Source of the DNA: NVTR01 sp036479015
GTDB taxonomy: Bacteria > Pseudomonadota > Alphaproteobacteria > Rhodobacterales > Rhodobacteraceae
DNA: 64,000 bases
NCBI GenBank assembly: GCA_036479015.1
Contig: JAZGFB010000034.1
Span: 18,743 to 82,742, forward strand
Direction: 5' to 3'
Made by a program: the position numbers and the translations under genes. The notes below the pieces were generated by a model, which was not told the origin of the DNA, did no database searches, and worked only from the letters and a program-made list of their open reading frames with translations. Positions 55,652 through 63,335 of the stretch are shown in pieces; the first letter of the stretch is position 1, and each line of letters starts with the position of its first letter.

Positions 55652-56263
55652 ATGGACGAAAAACAAATCAACCCGGTTACTAAGCTGGCCCTGGAACTGG
55701 GCCCGGTGGTGCTGTTTTTCATCCTGTATATCCGGCTGCGTGATCGGGTATTTGACATAAACGGTACTGAATATTCCGGCTTTATTTTGGTGACAGCGCT
55801 ATTTATCCCACTGATCGCGCTGTCGACATTCATCCTGTACAGGATGACTGGCAAGCTGGCGAAAATGCAGATCGCAACGCTGGTATTGGTGACGGTATTT
55901 GGCGGGCTGACGGTGTATTTCAACGATGAGCGGTTTTTCAAGATGAAGCCGACCATCATTTATCTGCTGTTTGGTGGCGCGTTGGGTTTTGGCCTGCTGC
56001 GCGGCAAATCCTACATGGAATATATGATGGGTGAGGTGATGCCTCTTAAGCCTGAGGGCTGGATGATCCTGACCAAGCGCATGATGATGTTCTTTTTCAC
56101 GATGGCTGTGGTGAACGAAGCCATATGGCGTAATTTTAGCACCGATGCCTGGGTCAGTTTTAAGACCTTTGGCCTGACCATCGCAATATTTGCGTTTTTC
56201 ATGACCCAGGGTGGATTGCTGGCGAAATACGGTGCGGCGGGTGAGACAGAAGAAAAATCTTAG
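55652..56263 (+). CDS. ispZ: Inner-membrane septation protein IspZ/YciB family
   Basis: A 203-residue protein with five or so membrane helices. KLALELGPVVLFFILYI, GLTVYFNDERFFKMKPTIIY and GWMILTKRMMMFFFTMAVVN are IspZ/YciB signatures. The family affects cell-envelope synthesis and septation. AAAGGGAAA supports the ATG at 55652. The ftsY-EamA-IspZ order is common in Rhodobacteraceae as far as I recall; the secreted protein gene is the less usual member. Confidence 0.92.
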   Translation: MDEKQINPVTKLALELGPVVLFFILYIRLRDRVFDINGTEYSGFILVTALFIPLIALSTFILYRMTGKLAKMQIATLVLVTVFGGLTVYFNDERFFKMKPTIIYLLFGGALGFGLLRGKSYMEYMMGEVMPLKPEGWMILTKRMMMFFFTMAVVNEAIWRNFSTDAWVSFKTFGLTIAIFAFFMTQGGLLAKYGAAGETEEKS

Positions 56264-56283
56264 TATAAGATTTTTGCCTCTGG

Positions 56284-56310
56284 CGGGGATATTTAGGAAA
56301 AGAAGAATGG
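56284..56310 (+). repeat. Dispersed intergenic motif, copy G
   Basis: GGCGGGGATATTTAGGAAAA followed by GAAGAATGG lies in the 57-base gap between the convergent ispZ and GST genes. It matches copies F and H in the core GGGGATATTT and the AATGG end. Confidence 0.6.
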
Positions 56311-56320
56311 TTGGGCAGGT

Positions 56321-57037
56321 TTAGCCTTTTTGCCCGAACAGTATTTTTTGGGCCGCGTCTTCTTGGCCTTTTTCCAGTTTGCGATCCCGCAATTCAGCCC
56401 CCACTGCCCGCCCGGCAATAACCGCTTTGCGCGTGCCCAGCTTATCCAGCCAGCGGGCCAGGTTGGGTTTGTCATCCAGTGATTGTTGCTGGCCCTGCCA
56501 GCCCGATACCCAGCCCCAAAGCGCCATATCGGCGATGGAATAGAAATTTCCCGCGACGTATTTATTGTCAGCCAGCCGCGTGTCAAGCACCCGGTACAGG
56601 CGGCCAACTTCATTGCGATAGCGGTCTTTGGCGTAGGGCAGGTCATGGGGCGGGGTCATAGAAGGCGCGTATTTAAGGAAATGATGCGCTTGGCCTGCCA
56701 TGGGGCCAACGCCGCCCATCTGCCACATCAGCCATTCGTCAACTGCAATATGGTCGCGTTCGCTTTGTCCGTAAAATTGCCCGGTCTTGCGGGCCAAGTA
56801 TTGCAGGATTGCGCCGCTTTCAAAGATCGAAATTGGCGCGCCACCGGGGCCATCGGGGTCAGTGATGGCTGGCATTCGGTTGTTGGGGGCGATTTCCAGG
56901 AATTCAGGTTTGAACTGATCGCCGGCGCCGATATCAATGTAATTCACCCGGTAGGGCAGGCCCATTTCTTCCAGTGCGATGGAAATTTTCCAGCCGTTTG
57001 GGGTGGGCCAGTAGAAGAGATCAATAGTGTTTTCCAT
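56321..57037 (-). CDS. YfcG-like glutathione S-transferase / disulfide-bond oxidoreductase
   Basis: A 238-residue GST-fold protein closely resembling E. coli YfcG, which reduces small disulfides with glutathione. The start MENTIDLFYWPTPNGWKIS contains the Thr-Pro-Asn of the active site; IAPNNRMPAITDPD and FESGAILQYLA bind glutathione. The ATG at 57037 has GGGAGAA upstream; an open frame extends to 57091. It is divergent from metZ, and may help keep thiols reduced near a sulfur-metabolism gene. Confidence 0.88.
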   Translation of the reverse strand: MENTIDLFYWPTPNGWKISIALEEMGLPYRVNYIDIGAGDQFKPEFLEIAPNNRMPAITDPDGPGGAPISIFESGAILQYLARKTGQFYGQSERDHIAVDEWLMWQMGGVGPMAGQAHHFLKYAPSMTPPHDLPYAKDRYRNEVGRLYRVLDTRLADNKYVAGNFYSIADMALWGWVSGWQGQQQSLDDKPNLARWLDKLGTRKAVIAGRAVGAELRDRKLEKGQEDAAQKILFGQKG

Positions 57038-57105
57038 GGGGTTCTCCCTTTGCAGCCAAGATGGCCTTTTTGGGCCAAACAGCAAGGGCAAATACCGAAG
57101 GTTTC

Positions 57106-57134
57106 TTGACCCCGCGCAAAATTGACGCTACCCA
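57106..57134 (+). promoter_or_regulatory. Candidate metZ promoter
   Basis: TTGACC at 57106-57111 and TACCCA at 57129-57134 are 17 bases apart. Transcription would begin near 57141, exactly where the riboswitch aptamer starts, which supports the call. The -10 is poor, so this is tentative. Confidence 0.4.
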
Positions 57135-57140
57135 AACCAT

Positions 57141-57194
57141 TGTGGCGATTTGTTACCGGATTGCGGGCCACGTTAAATATGCCGCTAAAAGGGT
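57141..57194 (+). ncRNA. SAM-II riboswitch upstream of metZ
   Basis: The leader matches the SAM-II consensus: stem GTGGC (57142-57146) with GCCAC (57167-57171), the binding stretch GATTTGTTACCGGATTGC in the loop, CGTTAAATATGCCGCTAAAA after the stem, and a final GGG. GCGG (57163-57166) can pair with CCGC (57182-57185) to form the pseudoknot. SAM-II elements sense S-adenosylmethionine and switch off methionine genes, often metA or metZ in alphaproteobacteria. A terminator and two possible starts follow. Confidence 0.92.
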
Positions 57195-57209
57195 CAGGGT
57201 CATATGATG

Positions 57210-57239
57210 CCCCGATGCCCTCCGGTGTCGGGGTTTTTT
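57210..57239 (+). terminator. Intrinsic terminator between SAM-II aptamer and metZ
   Basis: A 10-bp stem (57210-57219 with 57224-57233, two G-U pairs, loop CTCC) is followed by six T residues. It lies 16 bases after the aptamer and 22 bases before the ATG at 57261. This is the arrangement of a transcription attenuator: SAM binding should favour termination. I could not identify the antiterminator. Confidence 0.85.
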
Positions 57240-57260
57240 GATGCGCTAAAGGGGCATAAC

Positions 57261-58442
57261 ATGGCAGATAAGTGGAACACTCGCACCAAGCTGGTGCATG
57301 CGGGCAGCAGACGCAGCCAATATGGTGAAGTCTCAGAGGCAATTTTTCTGACTCAGGGTTTTGTCTATGACAGTGCCGAGGCAGCCGAGGCCCGGTTTAT
57401 TGAAATTGGCGATGACGAATTTATCTATGCCCGCTATGGCAACCCGACCACGCGGATGTTTGAGGAACGGATTGCCGCGTTGGAGGGGGCCGAGGATGCC
57501 TTTGCCACGGCCAGCGGCATGGCGGCGGTCAATGCGGCGCTGATGTCTGTTCTTAAGGCTGGCGATCATGTGGTGTCATCGCGCGCCCTGTTTGGATCGT
57601 GCCTGTATATTCTGGAAGATGTACTGCCGCGTTTCGGGGTTGATGTGACCTTTGTTGATGGCGCTGACCTGGACCAGTGGCGCGCCGCCATGCGCCCCGA
57701 CACCCGCGCGGTTTTCCTGGAAACCGTGTCTAACCCGACGCTGGAAGTGATTGACCTGAAAGCCGTGTGTGGCATTGCCCATGGGGTTGGCGCATTGGTG
57801 ATTGCCGACAATGTTTTTGCCACGCCGATCTATTCCACGGCTATAGAATGTGGTGTTGATATGGTAGTCTATTCCACCACCAAACATGTGGACGGGCAGG
57901 GGCGTTGCCTGGGTGGTGTTGTGCTGGGCAGCAAAGAATTAATCCGCTCAACCGTTGAGCCTTATCTGAAGCATACCGGCGGCGCCATGAGCCCGTTTAA
58001 CGCCTGGGTGATGCTGAAATCCATGGAAACGCTTGATCTGCGGGTGCGCGCCCAGACGGCAACAGCCACGGCGGTGGCCGAGGCGCTGGCGGGGCATGAA
58101 AAGCTGCGCCGTTTGTTGTACCCGCACCATGCCACCCACCCACAGGAAACGCTGGCAAAGGTGCAGATGGAGGCAGGGGGCACCGTGCTGTCCATTGACA
58201 TCGCAGGCGGCAAGGACGCGGCGTTCAGGTTTCTGAATGCTTTGGAAATATTCATTATTTCCAACAATTTTGCCGATGCAAAAAGCATTGTCACCCATCC
58301 GGCCACAACCACCCATCAGCGCCTGAGCGAAGACCAGCGCGCAAGTCTGGGCATCACTGACGGGTTGGTCAGGGTGTCTTGCGGGTTGGAAGATACCGGT
58401 GATTTGATCGGTGATCTGTTGACTGGGTTGGCGGCGGTCTAA
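57261..58442 (+). CDS. metZ: O-succinylhomoserine sulfhydrylase
   Basis: MetZ makes homocysteine directly from O-succinylhomoserine and sulfide with PLP. The 393-residue protein has YARYGNPTTRMFEERIAALE, the PLP lysine in VYSTTKHVDGQGRCLGG and SIVTHPATTTHQRLSEDQRA near the end. The start at 57261 (MADKWNTRTKLVHAG) has AAAGGGG upstream and fits homologues. The frame is also open to 57204, which would add 19 residues and put the start right at the riboswitch end. The SAM-II element supports a methionine role. Confidence 0.93.
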   Translation: MADKWNTRTKLVHAGSRRSQYGEVSEAIFLTQGFVYDSAEAAEARFIEIGDDEFIYARYGNPTTRMFEERIAALEGAEDAFATASGMAAVNAALMSVLKAGDHVVSSRALFGSCLYILEDVLPRFGVDVTFVDGADLDQWRAAMRPDTRAVFLETVSNPTLEVIDLKAVCGIAHGVGALVIADNVFATPIYSTAIECGVDMVVYSTTKHVDGQGRCLGGVVLGSKELIRSTVEPYLKHTGGAMSPFNAWVMLKSMETLDLRVRAQTATATAVAEALAGHEKLRRLLYPHHATHPQETLAKVQMEAGGTVLSIDIAGGKDAAFRFLNALEIFIISNNFADAKSIVTHPATTTHQRLSEDQRASLGITDGLVRVSCGLEDTGDLIGDLLTGLAAV

Positions 58443-58504
58443 AATTTGGACTCTGGGCAAAAACCACCTACATAGGGACGGCGACCAAAGCGAACGGGGT
58501 TTTT

Positions 58505-59608
58505 ATGAACATCCAATCCAGTAAGACCAGCCCGGACAGCGACCGCAAAGCGGCTGAAAAGGCGTTGAAACTGTTGCAAGCCTGGGCCAAGGGTGCGACC
58601 GCCACAGAGGTTGCCGAGCTGCACCCGGTAATTTCACGTCTGTTGCCGGACCATGAACTGGGTAATTATCCGGCCTTGATCCGTGCTTACCCGGAAGAGT
58701 TTGAGGTGGATGAAGCCTATCGCGCGTCGCTGCCTGACCTGCAAAATGGCCCCGAAAGCCTGATCAAGGGTGCCAAGCGCCATATCGAACATGTGGGGAT
58801 TTCAAATTTCCGTCTGCCGATCAGCTTTCATTGCCGCGATAATGGCGATGTAACGCTGGAAACCTCGGTGACTGGCACCGTAAGTCTGGACGCGGGTAAA
58901 AAGGGCATCAACATGTCCCGGATCATGCGCACGTTTTATAAACACGCCGAAGAAACATTTAGCTTTGATGTGATTGAAACTGCGCTGGACGCCTATAAAA
59001 CCGATCTGGACAGCTTTGACGCCCGCATCCAAATGCGGTTTTCCTTCCCGATGAAAGTGCAAAGCCTGCGCTCTGGTTTGTTTGGGTTTCAATATTACGA
59101 CATCGCGCTTGAGCTGGTTGAAACCGGCGGCGTGCGCAAGAAAATCATCCACCTTGATTATGTCTATTCTTCAACCTGCCCCTGTTCTCTGGAACTGGCC
59201 GAACATGCCCGCCAGCAGCGCGGGCAACTGGCCACGCCCCATTCGCAACGCTCGGTGGCGCGGATATCGGTGGTGATGGATTGTGACGAACCCTGTCTGT
59301 GGTTTGAAGATATTATTGACCATTGCCGCACGGCGGTGCCAACCGAAACCCAGGTGATGGTGAAACGCGAAGATGAACAGGCGTTTGCCGAACTAAACGC
59401 CGCCAATCCGATTTTTGTGGAAGACGCTGCGCGGCTGTTTTCCGAGGCCCTGCAAAATGACCCCCGGATCGGTGATTTTCGCATCATCGCCAGCCACCAG
59501 GAAAGCCTGCATTCCCACGACGCGGTGTCGATCCTGATAGAAGGCGACACCTTTGCCGATGAAAGCCTGGACCCGAAACTGTTCAACACGCTGTTTCATG
59601 TGGGGTAG
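58505..59608 (+). CDS. folE2: GTP cyclohydrolase FolE2 (type IB)
   Basis: FolE2 converts GTP to dihydroneopterin triphosphate, the first step of folate and pterin synthesis, and unlike FolE can use metals other than zinc. The 367-residue protein has HVGISNFRLPI, MSRIMRTFYK, the metal-binding YSSTCPCSLELAEH and the typical C-terminal SHDAVSILIEG. It stands alone, 62 bases after metZ. No folE is visible nearby. Zinc-dependent (Zur) control is known for some folE2 genes, but I do not see a clear box here. Confidence 0.94.
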   Translation: MNIQSSKTSPDSDRKAAEKALKLLQAWAKGATATEVAELHPVISRLLPDHELGNYPALIRAYPEEFEVDEAYRASLPDLQNGPESLIKGAKRHIEHVGISNFRLPISFHCRDNGDVTLETSVTGTVSLDAGKKGINMSRIMRTFYKHAEETFSFDVIETALDAYKTDLDSFDARIQMRFSFPMKVQSLRSGLFGFQYYDIALELVETGGVRKKIIHLDYVYSSTCPCSLELAEHARQQRGQLATPHSQRSVARISVVMDCDEPCLWFEDIIDHCRTAVPTETQVMVKREDEQAFAELNAANPIFVEDAARLFSEALQNDPRIGDFRIIASHQESLHSHDAVSILIEGDTFADESLDPKLFNTLFHVG

Positions 59609-59765
59609 GGTGGGCGCGCTCGATCAGCCCTGAAAAACATCCCTGCTTGGGATTATGGGCGTGGATGCAGGTTATGGTCGGGTTATCAAACAGCGTGTGG
59701 ATCAGCGGTTCGATGCCATCCCCTTGGGCGATATCAGCATCAAGCCCCCCCCTTCCACCCTTCAA
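59583..59765 (-). CDS. Possible small protein, uncertain
   Basis: A 60-residue open frame (ATG at 59765) whose stop lies 26 bases inside the folE2 end. The stretch HTLFDNPTITCIHAHNPKQG looks protein-like, with two cysteines and histidines spaced as for metal binding. There is no good ribosome site and the piece may be chance. It is the only candidate gene in the 59609-59859 gap, which also holds an eight-C run at 59745-59752. Confidence 0.3.
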   Translation of the reverse strand: MKGGRGGLDADIAQGDGIEPLIHTLFDNPTITCIHAHNPKQGCFSGLIERAHPTPHETAC

Positions 59766-59859
59766 GCAGGGGTACCAAATTTGGCGACATCATTTATAGA
59801 TACCACCGGTTTTCGCAGTTTGCTTGACACGGCCCGTACACCCCGCCAAGCCTTCACCT

Positions 59860-61317
59860 ATGTTTGATCTGCGCCCCGTAGGATACGTTATCGGCCTGTT
59901 GGTTGCGGCCCTTGGGGCGGCGATGCTGTTCCCGATGCTGATCGATTATGCCCAGGGGAACGGCCACTGGACAGCGTTCTTTGAGGCGGCGGTGATTTCC
60001 GTTGTGGTGGGCGGGCTTATGGCGCTGGCTTGCGCCAATGGCGTCAAGCAGCACCTGTCCATTCAGCAGACGTTTTTACTGACCACGGGGGTTTGGGTTG
60101 CGCTGCCGGTATTTGGTGCAATCCCGTTCCTAACCGGCGCCACAGGGCAGGAAGCGGTCAGCTTTGTTGATGCCATGTTTGAAGCAATGTCTGGTCTGAC
60201 CACGACTGGATCAACGGTGTTTTCCGGGCTGGAGGATTTCCCCAAGGGGCTGTTGTTCTGGCGGGCGCTGTTGCAATGGTTTGGCGGCATCGGCATCATT
60301 GTTGTGGCCATGGTGTTTTTGCCAGAGCTGCGGGTTGGTGGTATGCAGATATTCCGTTCGGAAGGCTTTGATACTTTTGGCAAAATTCTGCCTCGGGCCA
60401 CTGAAATTGCGTCGCGTATTTCAGTTGTATATTTCACCCTGACCATCCTGTGCGCCTTTACATATCTGGGGTTCGGCATGGCGCCGTTTGACGCCACAAC
60501 CCACGCCATGACCACGGTCGCAACCGGTGGTTTTGCCAATTACGACAGCTCTTTCGAAGTGTTTTCGCCTGGGGTGGAATACGCCGCCGTGCTGTTCATG
60601 CTGCTGGCTGCTTTGCCGTTTGTGCGTTATGTTCAACTGTTGGCCGGATCGGCCAAACCGCTGCTGCATGACAGCCAGATACGGGTGTTTTTCGCCACTG
60701 TTTTCGCCATTGTTCTGGTGATGGTGATCTGGCAACTGAACAGCTTTGATACGGCTACAGAAACATCGTTTCGTAAGGTTCTGTTCAATGTTGTGTCTAT
60801 TTTAACAGGCACCGGATATTCCAGCGAAGACTATATGGCCTGGGGCGGATTTCCTGTCGCGCTGTTCTTTTTTGCCGGCTTGATAGGCGGGTGCGCTGGG
60901 TCAACGTCTTGTTCAATAAAGATATTTCGGTATCAGCTGTTATTTTCGTCAATCAAGGCCCAGGTTGGCCGTATCCATTCGCCCCATGGGCTGTTTTCCC
61001 CGCGCTATGGCGGGCGCAGTGTTGGCGATGATGTGCTGTCGTCTGTCATGGCGTTTTTTGTTTTGTTTGTGGTGTCGCTGGGCGTCATAGCGATCTTGCT
61101 GGCGCTGACCGGGCTTGATTTCATCACTTCGGTTTCCGGGGCGGCGGCGGCGCTGGCCAATATTGGCCCCGGCCTTGGCCCGATCATCGGCCCGGCTGGT
61201 AATTTTAGCAGTCTGGAGGATTCCGCCAAATGGATATTAATTGCCGCCATGCTGATTGGCCGGTTGGAACTGATGGCGGTGTATGTGCTGTTTACCCTGA
61301 AGTTCTGGAGAGGGTGA
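59860..61317 (+). CDS. trkH: TrkH-family potassium transporter subunit
   Basis: TrkH forms the potassium channel of the Trk system in the inner membrane. The 485-residue protein has about ten helices and the four pore-loop motifs: SGLTTTGSTVFSGL, TTVATGGFANYDSS, ILTGTGYSSEDYM and ALANIGPGLGPIIG; these line the selectivity filter. The ATG at 59860 fits the family N-terminus MFDLRPVGYVIG; an upstream GTG/ATG at 59824 is open. TrkA is not in the window. Two hairpins follow the stop. Confidence 0.93.
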   Translation: MFDLRPVGYVIGLLVAALGAAMLFPMLIDYAQGNGHWTAFFEAAVISVVVGGLMALACANGVKQHLSIQQTFLLTTGVWVALPVFGAIPFLTGATGQEAVSFVDAMFEAMSGLTTTGSTVFSGLEDFPKGLLFWRALLQWFGGIGIIVVAMVFLPELRVGGMQIFRSEGFDTFGKILPRATEIASRISVVYFTLTILCAFTYLGFGMAPFDATTHAMTTVATGGFANYDSSFEVFSPGVEYAAVLFMLLAALPFVRYVQLLAGSAKPLLHDSQIRVFFATVFAIVLVMVIWQLNSFDTATETSFRKVLFNVVSILTGTGYSSEDYMAWGGFPVALFFFAGLIGGCAGSTSCSIKIFRYQLLFSSIKAQVGRIHSPHGLFSPRYGGRSVGDDVLSSVMAFFVLFVVSLGVIAILLALTGLDFITSVSGAAAALANIGPGLGPIIGPAGNFSSLEDSAKWILIAAMLIGRLELMAVYVLFTLKFWRG

Positions 61318-61318
61318 T

Positions 61319-61345
61319 GCCGCCGTAGGTTCGGGCGGCGTTTTT
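61319..61345 (+). terminator. Intrinsic terminator after trkH
   Basis: GCCGCC (61319-61324) and GGCGGC (61334-61339) pair around a nine-base loop, followed by GTTTTTA, two bases after the trkH stop. A second hairpin GCGCC/GGCGC (61363-61376) with ATTTTT follows, and a third, shorter one comes just after it. Confidence 0.8.
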
Positions 61346-61413
61346 ATGTTCCACCAAATTGAGCGCCTGACGGCGCATTTTTATAAGCCCTTCGGGCGGT
61401 TTTCAGCTCCGCT

Positions 61414-61439
61414 GGGGGATATTTGTGGAACAGTGATGG
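61414..61439 (+). repeat. Dispersed intergenic motif, copy F
   Basis: GGGGGATATTTGTGGAACAG followed by TGATGG lies at the end of the 122-base gap between the convergent trkH and the pseudo-protease genes. It matches copies G and H. Together with three hairpins it makes this gap a likely two-way transcription stop. Confidence 0.58.
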
Positions 61440-63173
61440 TTAGTTCCAGCAGCTGACCAACACTGTCATGTTAGCGGCGATATCTGTCAGGTCTTCCGGG
61501 GCAATCTGTTGGCTGGCGGGAGACAGCAGCGGCTGAATTTCGTTTGCGGTCAGGAAATCAGACAGGGCCGCGGATCCGGCTGCGAAGCGCACGCCCTCTG
61601 GCAATTTGCGATCTGCACTTTCCACGGGAAGCAACATACCAAGAACCGCACCAGTTGCGGCGTAAACCGGGCCGCCAGCGTCCGCTGATGTGGCCATAAT
61701 GGCCAGGCGATTGAGCTTGGGGTTGCCATCTAATCCGCGCAGGTCTGACAGCGTACCATAGGTCAGCGACGGGGCCCCGAGCAGCCCACCAAAGGAATAA
61801 CCAGACAGTGCAATCTCTGAATTTAGTCGCGGTGAACTGGTCAGAAATTGGGCAACAGCCAGTGGCGCCAGAGTTTCGCTGGGGCGCAGCAATGCCAGGC
61901 CAAGGTTTTGGTCAATGGTCGAAACTTCGGCTGAGAAACTATCGTCAATTATCACCCGGGCGCAGCTGGCCACCGAATGTGCAGATGTTAGTATTGTGCC
62001 AGTCTGATCAACGTAAAACCCCGAGGCCACACCATCGGGCTGACGAATGTCCAGGCCAGCCAAAAGGTCAAGCGCCTGGGCTGCGTTTGGGTCACCGTAT
62101 ACATCGGGTAAAACCGTGTCGCCCAGGGGTTCAAAGCTGGCTTTCATGGCGTTGACCACCAGGGTTTGACGTTTGTCAGGGGGGCCATTCCAGATCAGGG
62201 TAAAGCCTTTCACGTGGCCATCGGCCAGCGCCGCATAGGTATAGGACGACATGGCGCTGTCTTCCCCGGTTAGGGTAAAATTCCGGCGGCTGATATTGCG
62301 CGCCCCGTCCAGCGGAACAACTTCCAGTGTTTGCATGATGTCATACAGCCCACGCAGGGTGGCTTCATCGCCGGACTGGCTGATCAGCAGCAGTTGCACA
62401 TTGTCGTCTCCGACGGATTTGAAGTGGGCAAAGGGCGGGTCATAGCGGTCAAAGTTGACCATGGTTGTTGGGATGTCGATTTTGATGCCAGCGGTGGCGT
62501 CGATCAGGGGGGCCATGCCAAGGCTTGTGAGCATATCCTGATAGCGCGTCACCAAGGTATGGCGCTGTGCTGTGGTCAGAACGCCAGTGTTTTCAAGGCC
62601 TTCCTGAAGTTGCCAGGCGGCCATGGACCCGCGTGTCCCCGGGCCGATCGCGCCGTCAATTGTCGAGGCATAGAAGCCTTCCCATTGCAGGGCGGTTTGC
62701 AACAGCATGCGATCTTCGCGGCCCAGCTGGCGTTCAGCCCGCCGCGCATCTGCGACGGTTTCTTCGGCTGGTATTAGGGGTTGAATTTCGGCAATTTCAG
62801 CGTCGGGTTGAACATTTGGGGCAACGGGGGGTGTGGTGCCGATAACCGCCCCAATGGGCCAGAACTGGCGGCGAAAATTTGACCCATCTACGATGTAACT
62901 GTCGTTGGGAATTTGCCGTGTAACGCGCAATTGCAGCAGGGCATCTGCCGCATCAGCAGCGGTGAACGGCCCAAGTGCTATCGCATACCAGCCCGACCCT
63001 GTGGCAAACCCAGAAACATTTTGCAGGTTTGCGGCATATTGACGGGCCACTTCCTGGGCTTGACCCAGTGAGCGTTGTGCTTTGATTTGCACCCAAACGG
63101 TTTGCTGTGCGCTGGCAAGATTTGCAAATGTGGTCATTGCCAAAATCACCACGCCAAATAGAATTCTGCGCAT
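61440..63173 (-). CDS. Secreted SPOR/peptidoglycan-binding protein with inactive trypsin-like domain
   Basis: A 577-residue exported protein. After the signal peptide (about 1-22) comes a SPOR-like domain (24-95) and a PG_binding_1 domain (about 153-210, GAIGPGTRGSMAAWQLQEGL), both peptidoglycan-related. The C-terminal part (about 380-540) is a trypsin-like fold: TSAHSVASC keeps His399, but the Asp position reads Gly425 (NLGLALLR) and the Ser position Ala499 (SADAGGPV). It should be catalytically dead. It may be a wall-bound scaffold or sensor. It is divergent from the PLP decarboxylase gene. Confidence 0.8.
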   Translation of the reverse strand: MRRILFGVVILAMTTFANLASAQQTVWVQIKAQRSLGQAQEVARQYAANLQNVSGFATGSGWYAIALGPFTAADAADALLQLRVTRQIPNDSYIVDGSNFRRQFWPIGAVIGTTPPVAPNVQPDAEIAEIQPLIPAEETVADARRAERQLGREDRMLLQTALQWEGFYASTIDGAIGPGTRGSMAAWQLQEGLENTGVLTTAQRHTLVTRYQDMLTSLGMAPLIDATAGIKIDIPTTMVNFDRYDPPFAHFKSVGDDNVQLLLISQSGDEATLRGLYDIMQTLEVVPLDGARNISRRNFTLTGEDSAMSSYTYAALADGHVKGFTLIWNGPPDKRQTLVVNAMKASFEPLGDTVLPDVYGDPNAAQALDLLAGLDIRQPDGVASGFYVDQTGTILTSAHSVASCARVIIDDSFSAEVSTIDQNLGLALLRPSETLAPLAVAQFLTSSPRLNSEIALSGYSFGGLLGAPSLTYGTLSDLRGLDGNPKLNRLAIMATSADAGGPVYAATGAVLGMLLPVESADRKLPEGVRFAAGSAALSDFLTANEIQPLLSPASQQIAPEDLTDIAANMTVLVSCWN

Positions 63174-63335
63174 ACCTATTACCGTCCACTTCCCAAGTTG
63201 CGATTCCCCGGTTGTATTTAGCCGCGCCAGTCATGGAATGCACGTGGTGATTATTGGTTCAGCCGGCAATGGCTAGTTCAGGGTGCTGGGCTGTGTAATA
63301 CCCCTGTGACATCCGGTTGTGTTAGGAGCAGGACG

